The notes beneath the pieces were generated by a model that did no database searches, was not told the origin of the DNA, and worked only from the letters and a program-made list of their open reading frames with translations. From Parvibaculum sp041688015 (GTDB taxonomy: Bacteria; Pseudomonadota; Alphaproteobacteria; Parvibaculales; Parvibaculaceae), in assembly GCA_041688015.1 (NCBI GenBank), contig JBDNIY010000009.1, forward strand, positions 148,484-212,483: 64,000 nt of DNA. The letters run 5' to 3'. A program made the translations under genes and the position numbers. Below are positions 17,012-25,645 of this stretch, piece by piece. How positions within the stretch are numbered: the stretch's first letter is position 1; each line of letters opens with the position of its first letter.

Positions 17012-17974
17012 ATGTCATCACTTCTCGAAGAACGCCTCGTCTATAAGCCCTTCCGCTATCCTTGGGCCTATGACGCTTGGCTCACTCAGCAGCGCATCCA
17101 TTGGCTGCCAGAAGAAGTTCCGCTCGCGGACGATGTGAAAGACTGGGCGAAAAAACTCACCCCCGGCGAGCGCAATCTGCTGACGCAGATTTTCCGCTTC
17201 TTCGTGCAGGCCGACGTTGAAGTGAATAACTGCTACATGAAGCATTATTCCGCCGTCTTCAAACCCACCGAAGTCGCGATGATGCTCTCAGCGTTTTCCA
17301 ACATGGAAACGGTGCATATTTCCGCCTATTCGCATCTGCTCGACACCATCGGCATCCCCGAAGCCGAATACGAAGCCTTCATGAAATACAAGGAAATGAA
17401 GGACAAGTTCGACTACATGCGCGAATGGGGCATGGAGACAAAGAGAGACATCGCCAAGACGCTGGCCGTTTTCGGTGCCTTCACCGAAGGCGTGCAACTG
17501 TTTGCCTCCTTCGCAATCCTGATGAACTTCCCGCGCTTTAATAAGATGAAGGGCATGGGCCAGATCATCACATGGTCGGTGCGCGACGAGACGCTGCACA
17601 CCAATTCGATCGTCAAACTCTTCCGCACCTTCATCGACGAAAATCGCGAAATCTGGGACGAAGAGCTCAAGCGCGACATCTATAAGGCCTGCGAAACCAT
17701 CATCCATCACGAAGACGCCTTCATCGATCTGGCGTTCGAAATGGGCAGCATCGAAGGCCTGACGGGCCAAGAAGTGAAAGATTACATCCGCTACATCGCG
17801 GACCGTCGCCTGACGCAGCTCGACCTCCAGCCCATCTACCGCACGGACAAAAACCCGCTGCCCTGGATGGACGAAATGCTCAACGGTATCGAACACGCCA
17901 ACTTCTTCGAAAACCGCGCCACCGAATATTCTAAAGCCTCCACCAAAGGCACATGGGACGAAGCCTTCGATTGA
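17012..17974 (+). CDS. nrdB: Ribonucleoside-diphosphate reductase, beta subunit (class Ia)
   Basis: 320 residues. The diiron and radical residues are all present: METVHISAYSH has the E-xx-H-xxx-Y pattern of the iron ligands and the radical tyrosine; TEGVQLFASF carries a Glu ligand; RDETLHT carries E-xx-H. No N-terminal ATP-cone is fused here, so neither subunit of this enzyme has one. It generates the tyrosyl radical that starts NrdA catalysis. The gene is 147 bp behind nrdA. Confidence 0.93.
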   Translation: MSSLLEERLVYKPFRYPWAYDAWLTQQRIHWLPEEVPLADDVKDWAKKLTPGERNLLTQIFRFFVQADVEVNNCYMKHYSAVFKPTEVAMMLSAFSNMETVHISAYSHLLDTIGIPEAEYEAFMKYKEMKDKFDYMREWGMETKRDIAKTLAVFGAFTEGVQLFASFAILMNFPRFNKMKGMGQIITWSVRDETLHTNSIVKLFRTFIDENREIWDEELKRDIYKACETIIHHEDAFIDLAFEMGSIEGLTGQEVKDYIRYIADRRLTQLDLQPIYRTDKNPLPWMDEMLNGIEHANFFENRATEYSKASTKGTWDEAFD

Positions 17975-17993
17975 AGCGTGGCCCCAATCAATG

Positions 17994-18080
17994 GCTGTCA
18001 CCCCGGCCTTGTGCCGGGGTCCAGTTGCCGCCCGCTCAGAATATGCCGTTCTGGATCCCGGCCTTCGCCGGGATGACAGC
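17994..18080. repeat. Dispersed palindromic repeat family B, copy 3
   Basis: Facing units CACCCCGGCCTTGTGCCGGGG and ATCCCGGCCTTCGCCGGGAT between GCTGTCA and TGACAGC; possibly the nrdB terminator. The rest of the space to 18246 holds family C copy 2 (18190-18235). Confidence 0.65.
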
Positions 18081-18189
18081 TTTTATATTTGTTAAAAGCA
18101 TTATCAAAAATATGGCGGCATTTCACGTTCCATCCCGACCCTCTATTACCTCGCCATCGTCAAACCATTCTGAGGGTTTCTTGAAATAA

Positions 18190-18235
18190 GCCCTCGCGTC
18201 TCAAGGAGCGGCGAAACCGCGTCTCGAAGGGCGAG
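18190..18235. repeat. Dispersed repeat family C, copy 2
   Basis: CCTCGCGTCTCAAGGAG ... CGCGTCTCGAAGGGCGAGG, a diverged copy of the element at 4672. Confidence 0.45.
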
Positions 18236-18246
18236 GCCCATGCCCC

Positions 18247-18543
18247 TCACAGCACCCGATAGACCTTATAGCCGATCCCGCTGTTGGTGATCGCCCCGAC
18301 GCCAATGACGAGCGTGTCGTTGAGCCAGGCATGCGGGCTGTCAGTCGCCACCTCAAAGTAAGGCGCGGTGCGGAAATAATAATCCGACGGTGTCAGCGTT
18401 GCCGGGACCGCCGGGTCGCCCAACACTGCCATCAGATCGTGGTTTTTCATCACGATCCGACCTGAATAATGCATGTAGATTGGCGAGCCGTCTTCGGGCA
18501 ACAAGCAACAGCGCATATCAAGCTTGAACGACCCATCAGCGCC
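18247..18543 (-). pseudogene. DUF3237 protein, 5' part lost at a repeat element
   Basis: The last ~95 codons of a DUF3237-type protein are readable: ADGSFKLDMRCCLLPEDGSP, then IYMHYSGRIVMK and ending NSGIGYKVYRVL. DUF3237 proteins are normally ~150 residues, and the segment before ADGSF is missing. Exactly there the frame enters a family-A repeat (18541-18580) and meets a TAG. An ATG at 18516 could still start an 89-residue product, but it would lack the first strands of the fold. I see no missing N-terminal part further upstream. Confidence 0.7.
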
Positions 18544-18580
18544 CTCCCCCCTTGAGGAGGAGGGCTAGGGAGGGGGGGCT
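18541..18580. repeat. Dispersed repeat family A, copy 4, at the break of the DUF3237 gene
   Basis: GCCCTCCCCCC-TTGAGGA-GGAGGGCTAGGGAGGGGGGG. It abuts the point where DUF3237 homology stops. Confidence 0.6.
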
Positions 18581-18740
18581 TTCTTTTCCCTTGCCCCCCA
18601 CACCGGAGCTCGCGCCCCATGGCTCTCTACACATCTTCATGGCTTTGCTATTTTAGTGCCTTGAAGCGTGGCGGCGTCGCTCTTTAATCGCCACACAAAC
18701 GCCACTGGCGGTGCGCCCGCGAACCCAATAGGCTCATCCC

Positions 18741-19703
18741 ATGCGCATCATCATCGCCGTCCTTGCCGCCGTCCTCATGTCCACCGCCGCCCAAGCGGCC
18801 GACACTTGCGTTACCCATAAGGCCGCGGGGCCTACGCTAACGCGCCTCCAAACGGCCATGGCGCAGGACCGCTTCGTTTCCTACAACCCGACCGATCTCA
18901 AAGTGATCGACGGCACCATCACCAAGGCGAGCAAAGCCAGCGTGCGCGCCGACCTCACCGCGCTGCGTCCCTATTTTGATGCGCTCATCACTTATTCAGC
19001 CCGTGACGGCAACGAATATGTCGCCGACATCGCCGCAGAGCTTGGCTACAAGGCCGTCATCATCGGGCTGTGGACGCCCGCCGACCCTGAAGAAGTGCGT
19101 AATGCTATCGCCATGGCCAAGGCCCACCCCAAGCTCGTCGTCGGCCTCTCGCTCGGCAATGAAATCATTTTGGGCAAGCGTGGCACATGGGCCCAGCTCC
19201 AAGCCTACCTCACGCTCATGCGTGCGCGCCTCCCCACTATGCCACTCACCGTCAGCGAGCCTTTCGCACAGTTCCTTGAGAGTGACAGTTCAGACGTGCG
19301 CGACAGTCTCGATTTCATGCTGGTTAATATCCACCCGATTTTCGAGCCGTGGTTTGCCACCGCCGGTCCTGTCAATTGGGCCGACTTCGTCGTCAAGGTC
19401 ACGGCTAAGTTAGCCAACGCCTATTGCGGCCCCATCGTGATTAAAGAAACCGGCGTCCCCTCCGGCCCGCTCAAACTCGGTTTTGAACCCGCCAAACAAA
19501 CCGGTTTCTGGCGCGAACTCGAAAAGCAAATGCCGCCCACCCGCGCCCACGCATTCTCCTATTTCGCCGCCTTCGACGCCCCTTGGCGTGTCTCCGACTT
19601 CAACCCGATGGGCGGCAACCACCCCGAAGAAGCCTATTGGGGCCTCTTCACCGAGGCCCGCAGCCCCAAGCCCGTGCTGCAAGGGTTATCGAAGCTGAAG
19701 TAA
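18741..19703 (+). CDS. Secreted GH17-like glycoside hydrolase (beta-1,3-glucanase/glucan-active type)
   Basis: 320 residues with a clear signal peptide (MRIIIAVLAAVLMSTAAQAA, cleavage after AQA). The barrel has VVGLSLGNEIILG near 131-143, where the NE pair is the acid/base region, and IVIKETGVPSG near 232-242, whose Glu fits the nucleophile. LVNIHPIFEPWF lies between them. In bacteria such proteins act on beta-1,3 or cyclic glucans in the periplasm or outside the cell; the exact substrate is not predictable. Confidence 0.75.
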   Translation: MRIIIAVLAAVLMSTAAQAADTCVTHKAAGPTLTRLQTAMAQDRFVSYNPTDLKVIDGTITKASKASVRADLTALRPYFDALITYSARDGNEYVADIAAELGYKAVIIGLWTPADPEEVRNAIAMAKAHPKLVVGLSLGNEIILGKRGTWAQLQAYLTLMRARLPTMPLTVSEPFAQFLESDSSDVRDSLDFMLVNIHPIFEPWFATAGPVNWADFVVKVTAKLANAYCGPIVIKETGVPSGPLKLGFEPAKQTGFWRELEKQMPPTRAHAFSYFAAFDAPWRVSDFNPMGGNHPEEAYWGLFTEARSPKPVLQGLSKLK

Positions 19704-19719
19704 CCGCCCCTCACAAACC

Positions 19720-19856
19720 CTCCCCCTTGAGGGGGGAGGGAGGAGCGCCTCTATGGCGCGGAGGGTGGGGGTGGCTACTGCGCAAAAATCTAATTTGTAT
19801 CATCCCCTGCTTCACCCCCTCCCAACCCTCCCCCCTCAAGGGGGAGGACTTTAAGT
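19720..19856. repeat. Dispersed repeat family A, copy 5 (long form)
   Basis: Two facing GGGGGAGGG-type cores with GGCGCGGAGGGTGGGGGTG and a GCGCAAAAATCT segment between. With family C copy 3 it fills most of the 299-bp space before the MFS gene. Confidence 0.6.
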
Positions 19857-19861
19857 GATAA

Positions 19862-19907
19862 CCCTCATGCCTCAAGGAGGCTGCGCAGCAGCCGTCTCGA
19901 AGGATGG
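19862..19907. repeat. Dispersed repeat family C, copy 3
   Basis: CCTCATGCCTCAAGGAGGCTGC ... GCAGCCGTCTCGAAGGA; the hairpin GGCTGC/GCAGCC replaces GGCGC/GCGCC of other copies (a compensated change, so the stem is conserved). Confidence 0.55.
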
Positions 19908-20002
19908 ACACACCCACCGCCGTCATCATCGCGCCCCATCCCCTTTGCCACCGCTGTGCACCTCCCTTATGGTCACCCCCGACCTGAGGGGGAGACCAAC
20001 AA

Positions 20003-21316
20003 GTGACCGCCAACAACCTGACCGCGGAGGAAACGCGCCTCTTTGCGCGCGCCTCCCGCCGCATCATTCCCGTGATGATCGTGCTCTACACGATCAGCTT
20101 CCTTGATCGCGTCAATGTCGGCTTTGCCGCCCTCACCATGAACCAAGACCTCGGCTTCACCGCCGAGATTTTCGGCTGGGGCGTTGGCATCTTCTTCATC
20201 GGCTATTTCATCTTTGAAGTGCCCTCCAATCTCGTCATCGAAAAGCTCGGCGCGCGGCTTTGGATTTGCCGCATCATGCTCACATGGGGTCTCATTTCCG
20301 GTGCCATGGCCTTCATCACCACGCCCATGAGCTTTTATGTTCTGCGTTTTCTGCTCGGTGCCGCCGAGGCAGGCTTTGCGCCAGGCATGATCCTTTATCT
20401 GACTTATTGGTTCCCCGCCGAGCAGCGCGCGCGCCTCTATGGCACCTATTTTATTGCCATTCCGCTCGCTTCCGTCATCGGTGCGCCCATGTCTTCATGG
20501 TTGTTGCAGTTCGATGGTCATATGGGCTTTCAAGGTTGGCAATGGCTCTTCATCGTCGAGGCGGTCCCCGCGCTCATCGCAGGCGTCGCCATCCTCTGGC
20601 TCCTGCCTGATGGTCCGCACAAAGCCAAATGGCTCACCTCGGCCGAAAAAGCCACCATCGCCGATTGCCTCGCGCGCGACCGCGCCAACACCCATGTCGA
20701 TGCTCATCACACGCTTTGGCCCGCGTTGCGCGATCTCCGCGTGCTGCTCATGTGCCTCATCTATTTCACCATCGTCATTGGGCTTTACGGCATCAGCTTC
20801 TGGTTGCCCCAGATGATCAATCAGCAGGGCTTTGACAAAACCCAAACCGGCTGGATCGTCGCGGCCATCTATATGGTTGCTGCCGTCGCCATGCCGCTCT
20901 GGGGCCGCTCCAGCGATCGCGCGGGCGAGCGCATCTGGCACACGGCCATTCCGTGTCTGGCCGCTGCCGCCGGTTTCATCGGCGGCGCATGGTTTGGCTC
21001 GGCACCGCTCATCATCGCCTCGCTGGGGCTTGCCGCCATCGGCACCTATGTCTCCATCGTGCCCTTCTGGGCCATGCCACCCATCTTCCTGTCAGGCACG
21101 GCGGCGGCTGGCGGCATCGCGCTCATCAATTCCACCGGCAATCTGGGTGGCTTTGCCGGGCCCTATATCGTCGGTTTGGTCAAAACCGCCACCAACAGCT
21201 ATACATCGGGCATCTTGGCGCTCGCCGCCTCGCTGGTTCTGGCGGCACTTCTCACGCTGGCCCTGCGCACGTTGCTAGCGCACTCTGCCGCCCGCGCGGC
21301 ACTCACCGAAAGCTGA
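20003..21316 (+). CDS. MFS transporter, anion:cation symporter (ACS) type
   Basis: 437 residues from a GTG at 20003 (GGGGGAGACC 8-10 bases upstream); the next Met lies inside helix 1. About twelve membrane helices are visible. The motif FLDRVNVGFAALTMNQDLGF after helix 1 and EVPSNLVIEKLGARLWICRI are hallmarks of the ACS subgroup, whose members import organic acids such as tartrate, phthalate or glucarate. It lies 3 bp before the btuF-like gene, so it may belong to the same transcript and could import a ligand related to that system. Confidence 0.85.
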   Translation: MTANNLTAEETRLFARASRRIIPVMIVLYTISFLDRVNVGFAALTMNQDLGFTAEIFGWGVGIFFIGYFIFEVPSNLVIEKLGARLWICRIMLTWGLISGAMAFITTPMSFYVLRFLLGAAEAGFAPGMILYLTYWFPAEQRARLYGTYFIAIPLASVIGAPMSSWLLQFDGHMGFQGWQWLFIVEAVPALIAGVAILWLLPDGPHKAKWLTSAEKATIADCLARDRANTHVDAHHTLWPALRDLRVLLMCLIYFTIVIGLYGISFWLPQMINQQGFDKTQTGWIVAAIYMVAAVAMPLWGRSSDRAGERIWHTAIPCLAAAAGFIGGAWFGSAPLIIASLGLAAIGTYVSIVPFWAMPPIFLSGTAAAGGIALINSTGNLGGFAGPYIVGLVKTATNSYTSGILALAASLVLAALLTLALRTLLAHSAARAALTES

Positions 21317-21319
21317 TCC

Positions 21320-22192
21320 ATGCGGTCTGTTGCGTTCTTTGCTTTGTCGGCACTGCTGCTGGTTCTTGCCAGCGGGGCAGGGGCGGGCGAGGTGCAACAG
21401 CCGCCCCGACATCCCCAGCGCGTCGTCTCGATCAACCTCTGCTCTGACTTGCTGGCGCTCGAACTCGCGCCGCCCGGCACTTTGAAGTCGGTTTACCGCG
21501 TCGCCGCCGACCCAGAAGATTCCCCCGTCGCCGCGCTCACCAAAGGCATCCCGCTTAACAACGCCACAGCCGAAGAAATCCTTGAGCACAAACCAGACCT
21601 CGTTTTGGCTCACAGCTTTTCATCACCCTTCACGCTGTCGCTGCTGGCGCGCGCCCATGTACCGGTGGTCAAAGTCAACGACGCGCAAACCTTCGATGAT
21701 GTCCGCGCCAATGTCCGCCGTGTCGCCGCCGCGCTGGGTGTTACGGCCAAAGGCGAAGCGTGGATTGCCCGCTTTGATGCCTCGCTCGCCGCCAGTGCGC
21801 GGCCGATGACCGCCCATCCGCCGCGCGCTGTCATCTATCAAGACCTCGGCGGCAGTGCGGCCGCCAACACCATCCTCGGCGCGCTCCTCACTCATGCCGG
21901 CTTTGAAAATGTCGTCAAGACCGGCCCCAGTGGCGGCTTCGTCAATCTCACCATCGAAGACCTGATCGACGCGCGCCCCGATCTCGTCGCCATCGGCATC
22001 TACCGCCCGCATGAGCCTTCGCTCGCCCATCAAGTGTTGTCCCATCCCGCGCTCAAGGCCTATATCGATGCCCATGCCCGCGCGATTGATCTGCCCGCCA
22101 AACTCTGGAACTGCGGCACACCCTTCATCGCCGAGATCGCCGCGCGTCTCGCCACCGCACGCGACACGTTCGACGCGCCGAAGGTGAACTGA
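21320..22192 (+). CDS. Periplasmic binding protein of a cobalamin/siderophore ABC importer (BtuF-like)
   Basis: 290 residues with a signal peptide (MRSVAFFALSALLLVLASGAGAG). RVVSINLCSDLLALELAP near 34-51, the helical backbone with EEILEHKPDLVLAHSF, and the second lobe from VIYQDLGGSAAANTILGALL to TIEDLIDARPDLVAIGIYRP match class III binding proteins. The stop overlaps the permease ATG by 1 bp (TGATG). The cargo could be cobalamin or a siderophore; no cobalamin riboswitch is seen upstream. Confidence 0.8.
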   Translation: MRSVAFFALSALLLVLASGAGAGEVQQPPRHPQRVVSINLCSDLLALELAPPGTLKSVYRVAADPEDSPVAALTKGIPLNNATAEEILEHKPDLVLAHSFSSPFTLSLLARAHVPVVKVNDAQTFDDVRANVRRVAAALGVTAKGEAWIARFDASLAASARPMTAHPPRAVIYQDLGGSAAANTILGALLTHAGFENVVKTGPSGGFVNLTIEDLIDARPDLVAIGIYRPHEPSLAHQVLSHPALKAYIDAHARAIDLPAKLWNCGTPFIAEIAARLATARDTFDAPKVN

Positions 22193-23193
22193 TGCGCCGC
22201 CTGCCCAACTACTTTCTCATCAATCTGGCGCTCGCAGCCCTCGTGGCGCTGCTCTTTGTTGCCTCCGTTTATGTCGGGCGCGGTGGCGAGTTGTTGTTCA
22301 CTAAACTTCACGCCATGGATGAGATCGACCGCTCGCTCGCCTGGTTGATCTTAAAAGAAATCCGTCTGCCGCGTGCGTTCCTCGGCCTCGTCGTCGGCGC
22401 CACGCTCGGCCTCACCGGCGCAGGCCTCCAAGGCCTCTTGCGCAATCCGCTGGCCGAACCTGGCCTCATCGGCGCATCGAGCGGCGCGGCGCTTGGCGCG
22501 GTGCTGGTGTTCTATTTCGGCCTCGCCGCCGGTTCCGCCATGCTGGTGCCGCTCGGTGGTGTCGCCGGGGCTTTGGCGAGCCTCGCGCTTCTCTATCTGC
22601 TTGCGGGCCGCAATCCGTCCATCGTCACCATCATTCTGGCAGGCGTCGCCATCTCTGCCTTTGCCTCGGCCTTTACTTCGCTCGCCCTGTCGCTGGCGGC
22701 GTCGCCTTATGCCGTTTATGAAATCATCTTCTGGCTGCTCGGCTCCTTCACCGACCGCAGCATGGACCAGCTTTGGTTCGCGTTGCCCTTCGTCGTCGTT
22801 GGCCTCGCGCTTGTGGCCTCCACCGCCCGCGCGCTTGATGCGCTGACGCTGGGCGAGGACACGGCCGCCAGCCTCGGCTTTAATCAAACCTCGCTGAAAC
22901 TCCGCTCCATCCTCGGCACTGGCCTTGCCGTCGGCGCAACCGTCGCGGTCACCGGCGTCATCGGCTTTGTTGGCCTCGTCGTGCCCCATCTGGTGCGGCC
23001 GCTTGTTGGCCATCAGCCGGGGCGCTTGCTCTTGCCCAGTGCGCTCGCGGGCAGCGCCATGGTGCTCGCCGCCGACATTCTTGTGCGCCTGCCGACAAGC
23101 GGCCCTGAGCCTAAACTCGGCGTCATCACCTCGCTCATTGGCGCGCCGTTCTTTCTCTGGCTCATCTTGCGCACCAGACGGGAGGCCGATTGA
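22192..23193 (+). CDS. FecCD/BtuC-type ABC permease
   Basis: 333 residues, about ten membrane helices. Family landmarks: LRLPRAFLGLVVGATLGLTG-like stretch at ~58-77 (IRLPRAFLGLVVGATLGLTGAG), NPLAEPGLIGASSGAALGAV at ~85-104, and near the C-terminus GFVGLVVPHLVRPLVGHQPG. The membrane subunit pairs with the ATPase encoded next and the binding protein before it. Overlaps at both ends (1 bp and 4 bp) indicate translational coupling. Confidence 0.88.
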   Translation: MRRLPNYFLINLALAALVALLFVASVYVGRGGELLFTKLHAMDEIDRSLAWLILKEIRLPRAFLGLVVGATLGLTGAGLQGLLRNPLAEPGLIGASSGAALGAVLVFYFGLAAGSAMLVPLGGVAGALASLALLYLLAGRNPSIVTIILAGVAISAFASAFTSLALSLAASPYAVYEIIFWLLGSFTDRSMDQLWFALPFVVVGLALVASTARALDALTLGEDTAASLGFNQTSLKLRSILGTGLAVGATVAVTGVIGFVGLVVPHLVRPLVGHQPGRLLLPSALAGSAMVLAADILVRLPTSGPEPKLGVITSLIGAPFFLWLILRTRREAD

Positions 23194-23960
23194 TGACCCT
23201 CCACATTACCCACCTCTACGCCTCGCTCGGCGGCGCGCGCGTGTTGCGCGACCTCTCGCTTGATCTGACGGGCACAGGTTTCATCGGCCTCATCGGCCCC
23301 AACGGCGTCGGCAAGACAACGCTGGTGCGCGCCATTGCAGGCCTCATCCCCTTTGAAGGCACGCTCACCCTCGACGGCACCGCGCTCGCCGCCATGCCCC
23401 AGCGTGCCCGCGCCAAGCGTCTGGCTTACCTCGCCCAAGGGGCCGAAAGCCATTGGCCCTTAAGCGTCGAGCGCCTCGTCGCGCTCGGTCGTCTGCCGCA
23501 TCTGGAACCCTTCCGTAAAGCGCAAGCCGCCGACGAGGCTGCCATCACGCGCGCCATGCAGCTCACCGATGTTGAAACCATGGCCACCCGCGATGTGCTG
23601 ACGCTGTCAGGCGGCGAGCGCGCCCGCGTGCTGCTTGCCCGTGCGCTCGCCGTCGAAGCCCCGCTGTTGCTGGTCGACGAGCCCGTCGCCGCCCTCGATC
23701 CTTACCACCAGATCGGCGTCATGCAAGGCCTTGCCGCCTACGCCCGTGACGGCGGCATGGTCATCGCCGTCCTCCACGACCTGTCTCTGGCCGCGCGCTA
23801 TTGCGATCAGCTTGTGCTGTTGAATGATGGTCATGTCCACGCTCAAGGCACACCAGCTGAGGTGCTGACGCCACAAAACCTGCGCGACGTTTATCGTGTG
23901 GAAGCGGAAGTCACCGGCGAGGGCAGGGGCCTTACGATCACGCCATTGGCGCAAATATAG
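23190..23960 (+). CDS. ABC transporter ATPase (BtuD/FecE-like)
   Basis: 256 residues. Walker A GPNGVGKTTLVRAIAGL at ~35-51, signature LSGGERARVLLARALA near 135-150, Walker B LLLVDEPVAALDP near 155-167 and the H-loop VLHDLSLAARYCDQ near 194-207. It powers the importer formed with the two upstream genes. ATGA overlap with the permease gene. Confidence 0.9.
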   Translation: MMTLHITHLYASLGGARVLRDLSLDLTGTGFIGLIGPNGVGKTTLVRAIAGLIPFEGTLTLDGTALAAMPQRARAKRLAYLAQGAESHWPLSVERLVALGRLPHLEPFRKAQAADEAAITRAMQLTDVETMATRDVLTLSGGERARVLLARALAVEAPLLLVDEPVAALDPYHQIGVMQGLAAYARDGGMVIAVLHDLSLAARYCDQLVLLNDGHVHAQGTPAEVLTPQNLRDVYRVEAEVTGEGRGLTITPLAQI

Positions 23961-23965
23961 CTTCA

Positions 23966-24056
23966 GTGTCGTCCCGGGACTTGATCCCGGGACCCACCTG
24001 CGGTGCGTCATTTTTTGGCAACTCATGGATCCCGTGGTCAAGCCACGGGATGACGG
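23966..24056. repeat. Dispersed palindromic repeat family B, copy 4
   Basis: GTCGTCCCGGG-ACTTGAT-CCCGGGAC and ATCCCGTGGTCAAGCCACGGGAT, in the convergent space after the ABC operon. Confidence 0.65.
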
Positions 24057-24105
24057 CAGAAGTTATGTTTGATGAATTCAATAAAAATATAGCGCCGTCG
24101 TCCCC

Positions 24106-25215
24106 TCACTCCGCCGCCACATAACGCCCCACCTTCTGGCCAAAATTCACCGTCTTCAAAAACGCGATGCCGTCTTCCGCAATCGCATCGCCGACCATCT
24201 CGTCGCCTTCGTTCTTCAGCTCATCCATATCCACATAGACGGCATAAAACGCCTTGGTGCGCTCGGTGATGATGCCACCCTTAACTAGTGTTTTAATCAG
24301 CACCCGGAAAATACTGGTGCTGCTCTGCATGGCGTTGCGGCGCTTCTCGTCGGTGCGGCTGTCGATCAACTGTTGCTGCACCACCTGCCAGTCCATGCCA
24401 AAGCGCGCATAGATATGCTTCTTCTGTTCGGGCACGGCAAGGTTAAACAGCAGCGTCTGGAAGCAGGTTACCGCCCAATCTTCGATCCGGTTGCGTTCTT
24501 CTTCGTTGAGTTTCGGGATGGTGCGGTCGGCCCAAATCTTGCCGAACTTGTGATGGAACGCTTCATCCGTCATCACCAACTGACACAGATGTCGTAGTAG
24601 GGGATCGGCGGAATGTTTGTAAAGCGAGGCAAAAGCCCCCATCGCCAGCCCTTCGACCAACATCTGCATCCCGACAATCTTTTTATAAACCTCCGGGGCC
24701 AGCACCATTTCGGTGAGCAGGTTGCCGAGCGTCGGTCCCACCGGCAAAGGGGTGCCCCAGCGCGTCTCGATATATTTTGAAAACCCCGTCACATGGCGGG
24801 CCTCTTCGCGCGTCTGGTTGGCGGCATATTCCTGCGCGCCGGGATCTTTCAAGATGTGGCAAAGCGATGCCGACAGCGCCAGCGCCCCCGCCTCGCCATG
24901 CAGGATCGATGAGATAAACCAGCGTGAGCTTTCATTGGCAAAAGCAATTTTTTGCGCCTCGCTCAGCGTATCAGCCACCGGCAAACGTAATTCCAAAATC
25001 TGATCCAGCGGCAACACGCTCTGCGTCGCCATATCGAAGGGCGTGTCAAAGTCGATATATTTTGTGTCGAGCGGGTCCCAGAAATGGTCATGCGTCGCCG
25101 AGATGATCTTGTCGAATGCGGTCGAGCGCTTGTTATAGCGCTCCACTTCCATCATTGCGGGAAAGTCGTCCGGCGCCACAGCGTCATAGGCTGCGTCTTT
25201 GGTGATATCGCTCAT
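24106..25215 (-). CDS. Ferritin-like diiron-carboxylate protein of unknown function
   Basis: 369 residues from the ATG at 25215, which follows GGAGGATC; the ATG four codons earlier is itself part of this ribosome site. Candidate diiron ligands are spaced as in R2-like proteins: ILHGEAGALALSASL (~105), TREEARHVTGF (~140, ExxH), MLVEGLAMGAFASL (~185) and VMTDEAFHHKFG (~215, DExxHH). That gives the two E-xx-H helices and extra Glu expected of a four-helix bundle oxygenase or oxidase. No N-terminal signal is seen. The substrate and partner reductase are unknown. Confidence 0.65.
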   Translation of the reverse strand: MSDITKDAAYDAVAPDDFPAMMEVERYNKRSTAFDKIISATHDHFWDPLDTKYIDFDTPFDMATQSVLPLDQILELRLPVADTLSEAQKIAFANESSRWFISSILHGEAGALALSASLCHILKDPGAQEYAANQTREEARHVTGFSKYIETRWGTPLPVGPTLGNLLTEMVLAPEVYKKIVGMQMLVEGLAMGAFASLYKHSADPLLRHLCQLVMTDEAFHHKFGKIWADRTIPKLNEEERNRIEDWAVTCFQTLLFNLAVPEQKKHIYARFGMDWQVVQQQLIDSRTDEKRRNAMQSSTSIFRVLIKTLVKGGIITERTKAFYAVYVDMDELKNEGDEMVGDAIAEDGIAFLKTVNFGQKVGRYVAAE

Positions 25216-25311
25216 GTGATCCTCCATCCGGGCAGCACGTGGCCACCGCTCCTCCCCCTAGTCTGGGCCAGCCCCACCCCATTCCTCAAGCCCTAAAACC
25301 CCACTTCCTAA

Positions 25312-25384
25312 ACCCCTCCCCCTTGAGGGGGGAGGGAAGAGCGCCTCTTTGGCGCGGAGGGTGGGGGTGACCTCTTAGCAAAGG
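25312..25384. repeat. Dispersed repeat family A, copy 6
   Basis: CCCCTCCCCCTTGAGGGGGGAGGG followed by GAGCGCCTC-TTTGGCGC-GGAGGGTGGGGGTG (broken here for brevity). The 430-bp space 25216-25645 holds this copy plus two family-C copies and no gene. Confidence 0.6.
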
Positions 25385-25438
25385 TCTTTTCTAAAACCCT
25401 CCTCCTTTTGAAGGTAAGGGCGAACAGCACGTGGGGCC

Positions 25439-25478
25439 GTCCTTCGAGACGGGCCAAACGGCCCTCCTCAGGATGAGA
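25439..25478. repeat. Dispersed repeat family C, copy 4 (inverted)
   Basis: GTCCTTCGAGACGGGCC ... GGCCCTCCTCAGGATGAG, the reverse orientation of the family. Confidence 0.5.
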
Positions 25479-25507
25479 TGCTTTTGTTGAATTGGTCCTC
25501 AGAAATG

Positions 25508-25555
25508 ACCCTCATGCCTCAAGGAGGCGCCCTTGCGCCGTCTCGAAGGACGAGG
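25508..25555. repeat. Dispersed repeat family C, copy 5
   Basis: CCCTCATGCCTCAAGGAGGCGC ... TTGCGCCGTCTCGAAGGACG; it faces copy 4, making a larger inverted structure of about 115 bp. Confidence 0.55.
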
Positions 25556-25645
25556 CCCCGTGCTCAACCAAACGCCGCCTCTATGCGCGCGAGCCAACAT
25601 GCGCAATCATGGCGCGTCGTCCTCCAGCCCAATGGCCCCCGCTTT

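Noticed and set aside
19862..20002. Possible cobalamin riboswitch ahead of the MFS-btu genes
   Set aside because: The space is filled by repeat elements; no B12-box-like conserved stretch is seen.
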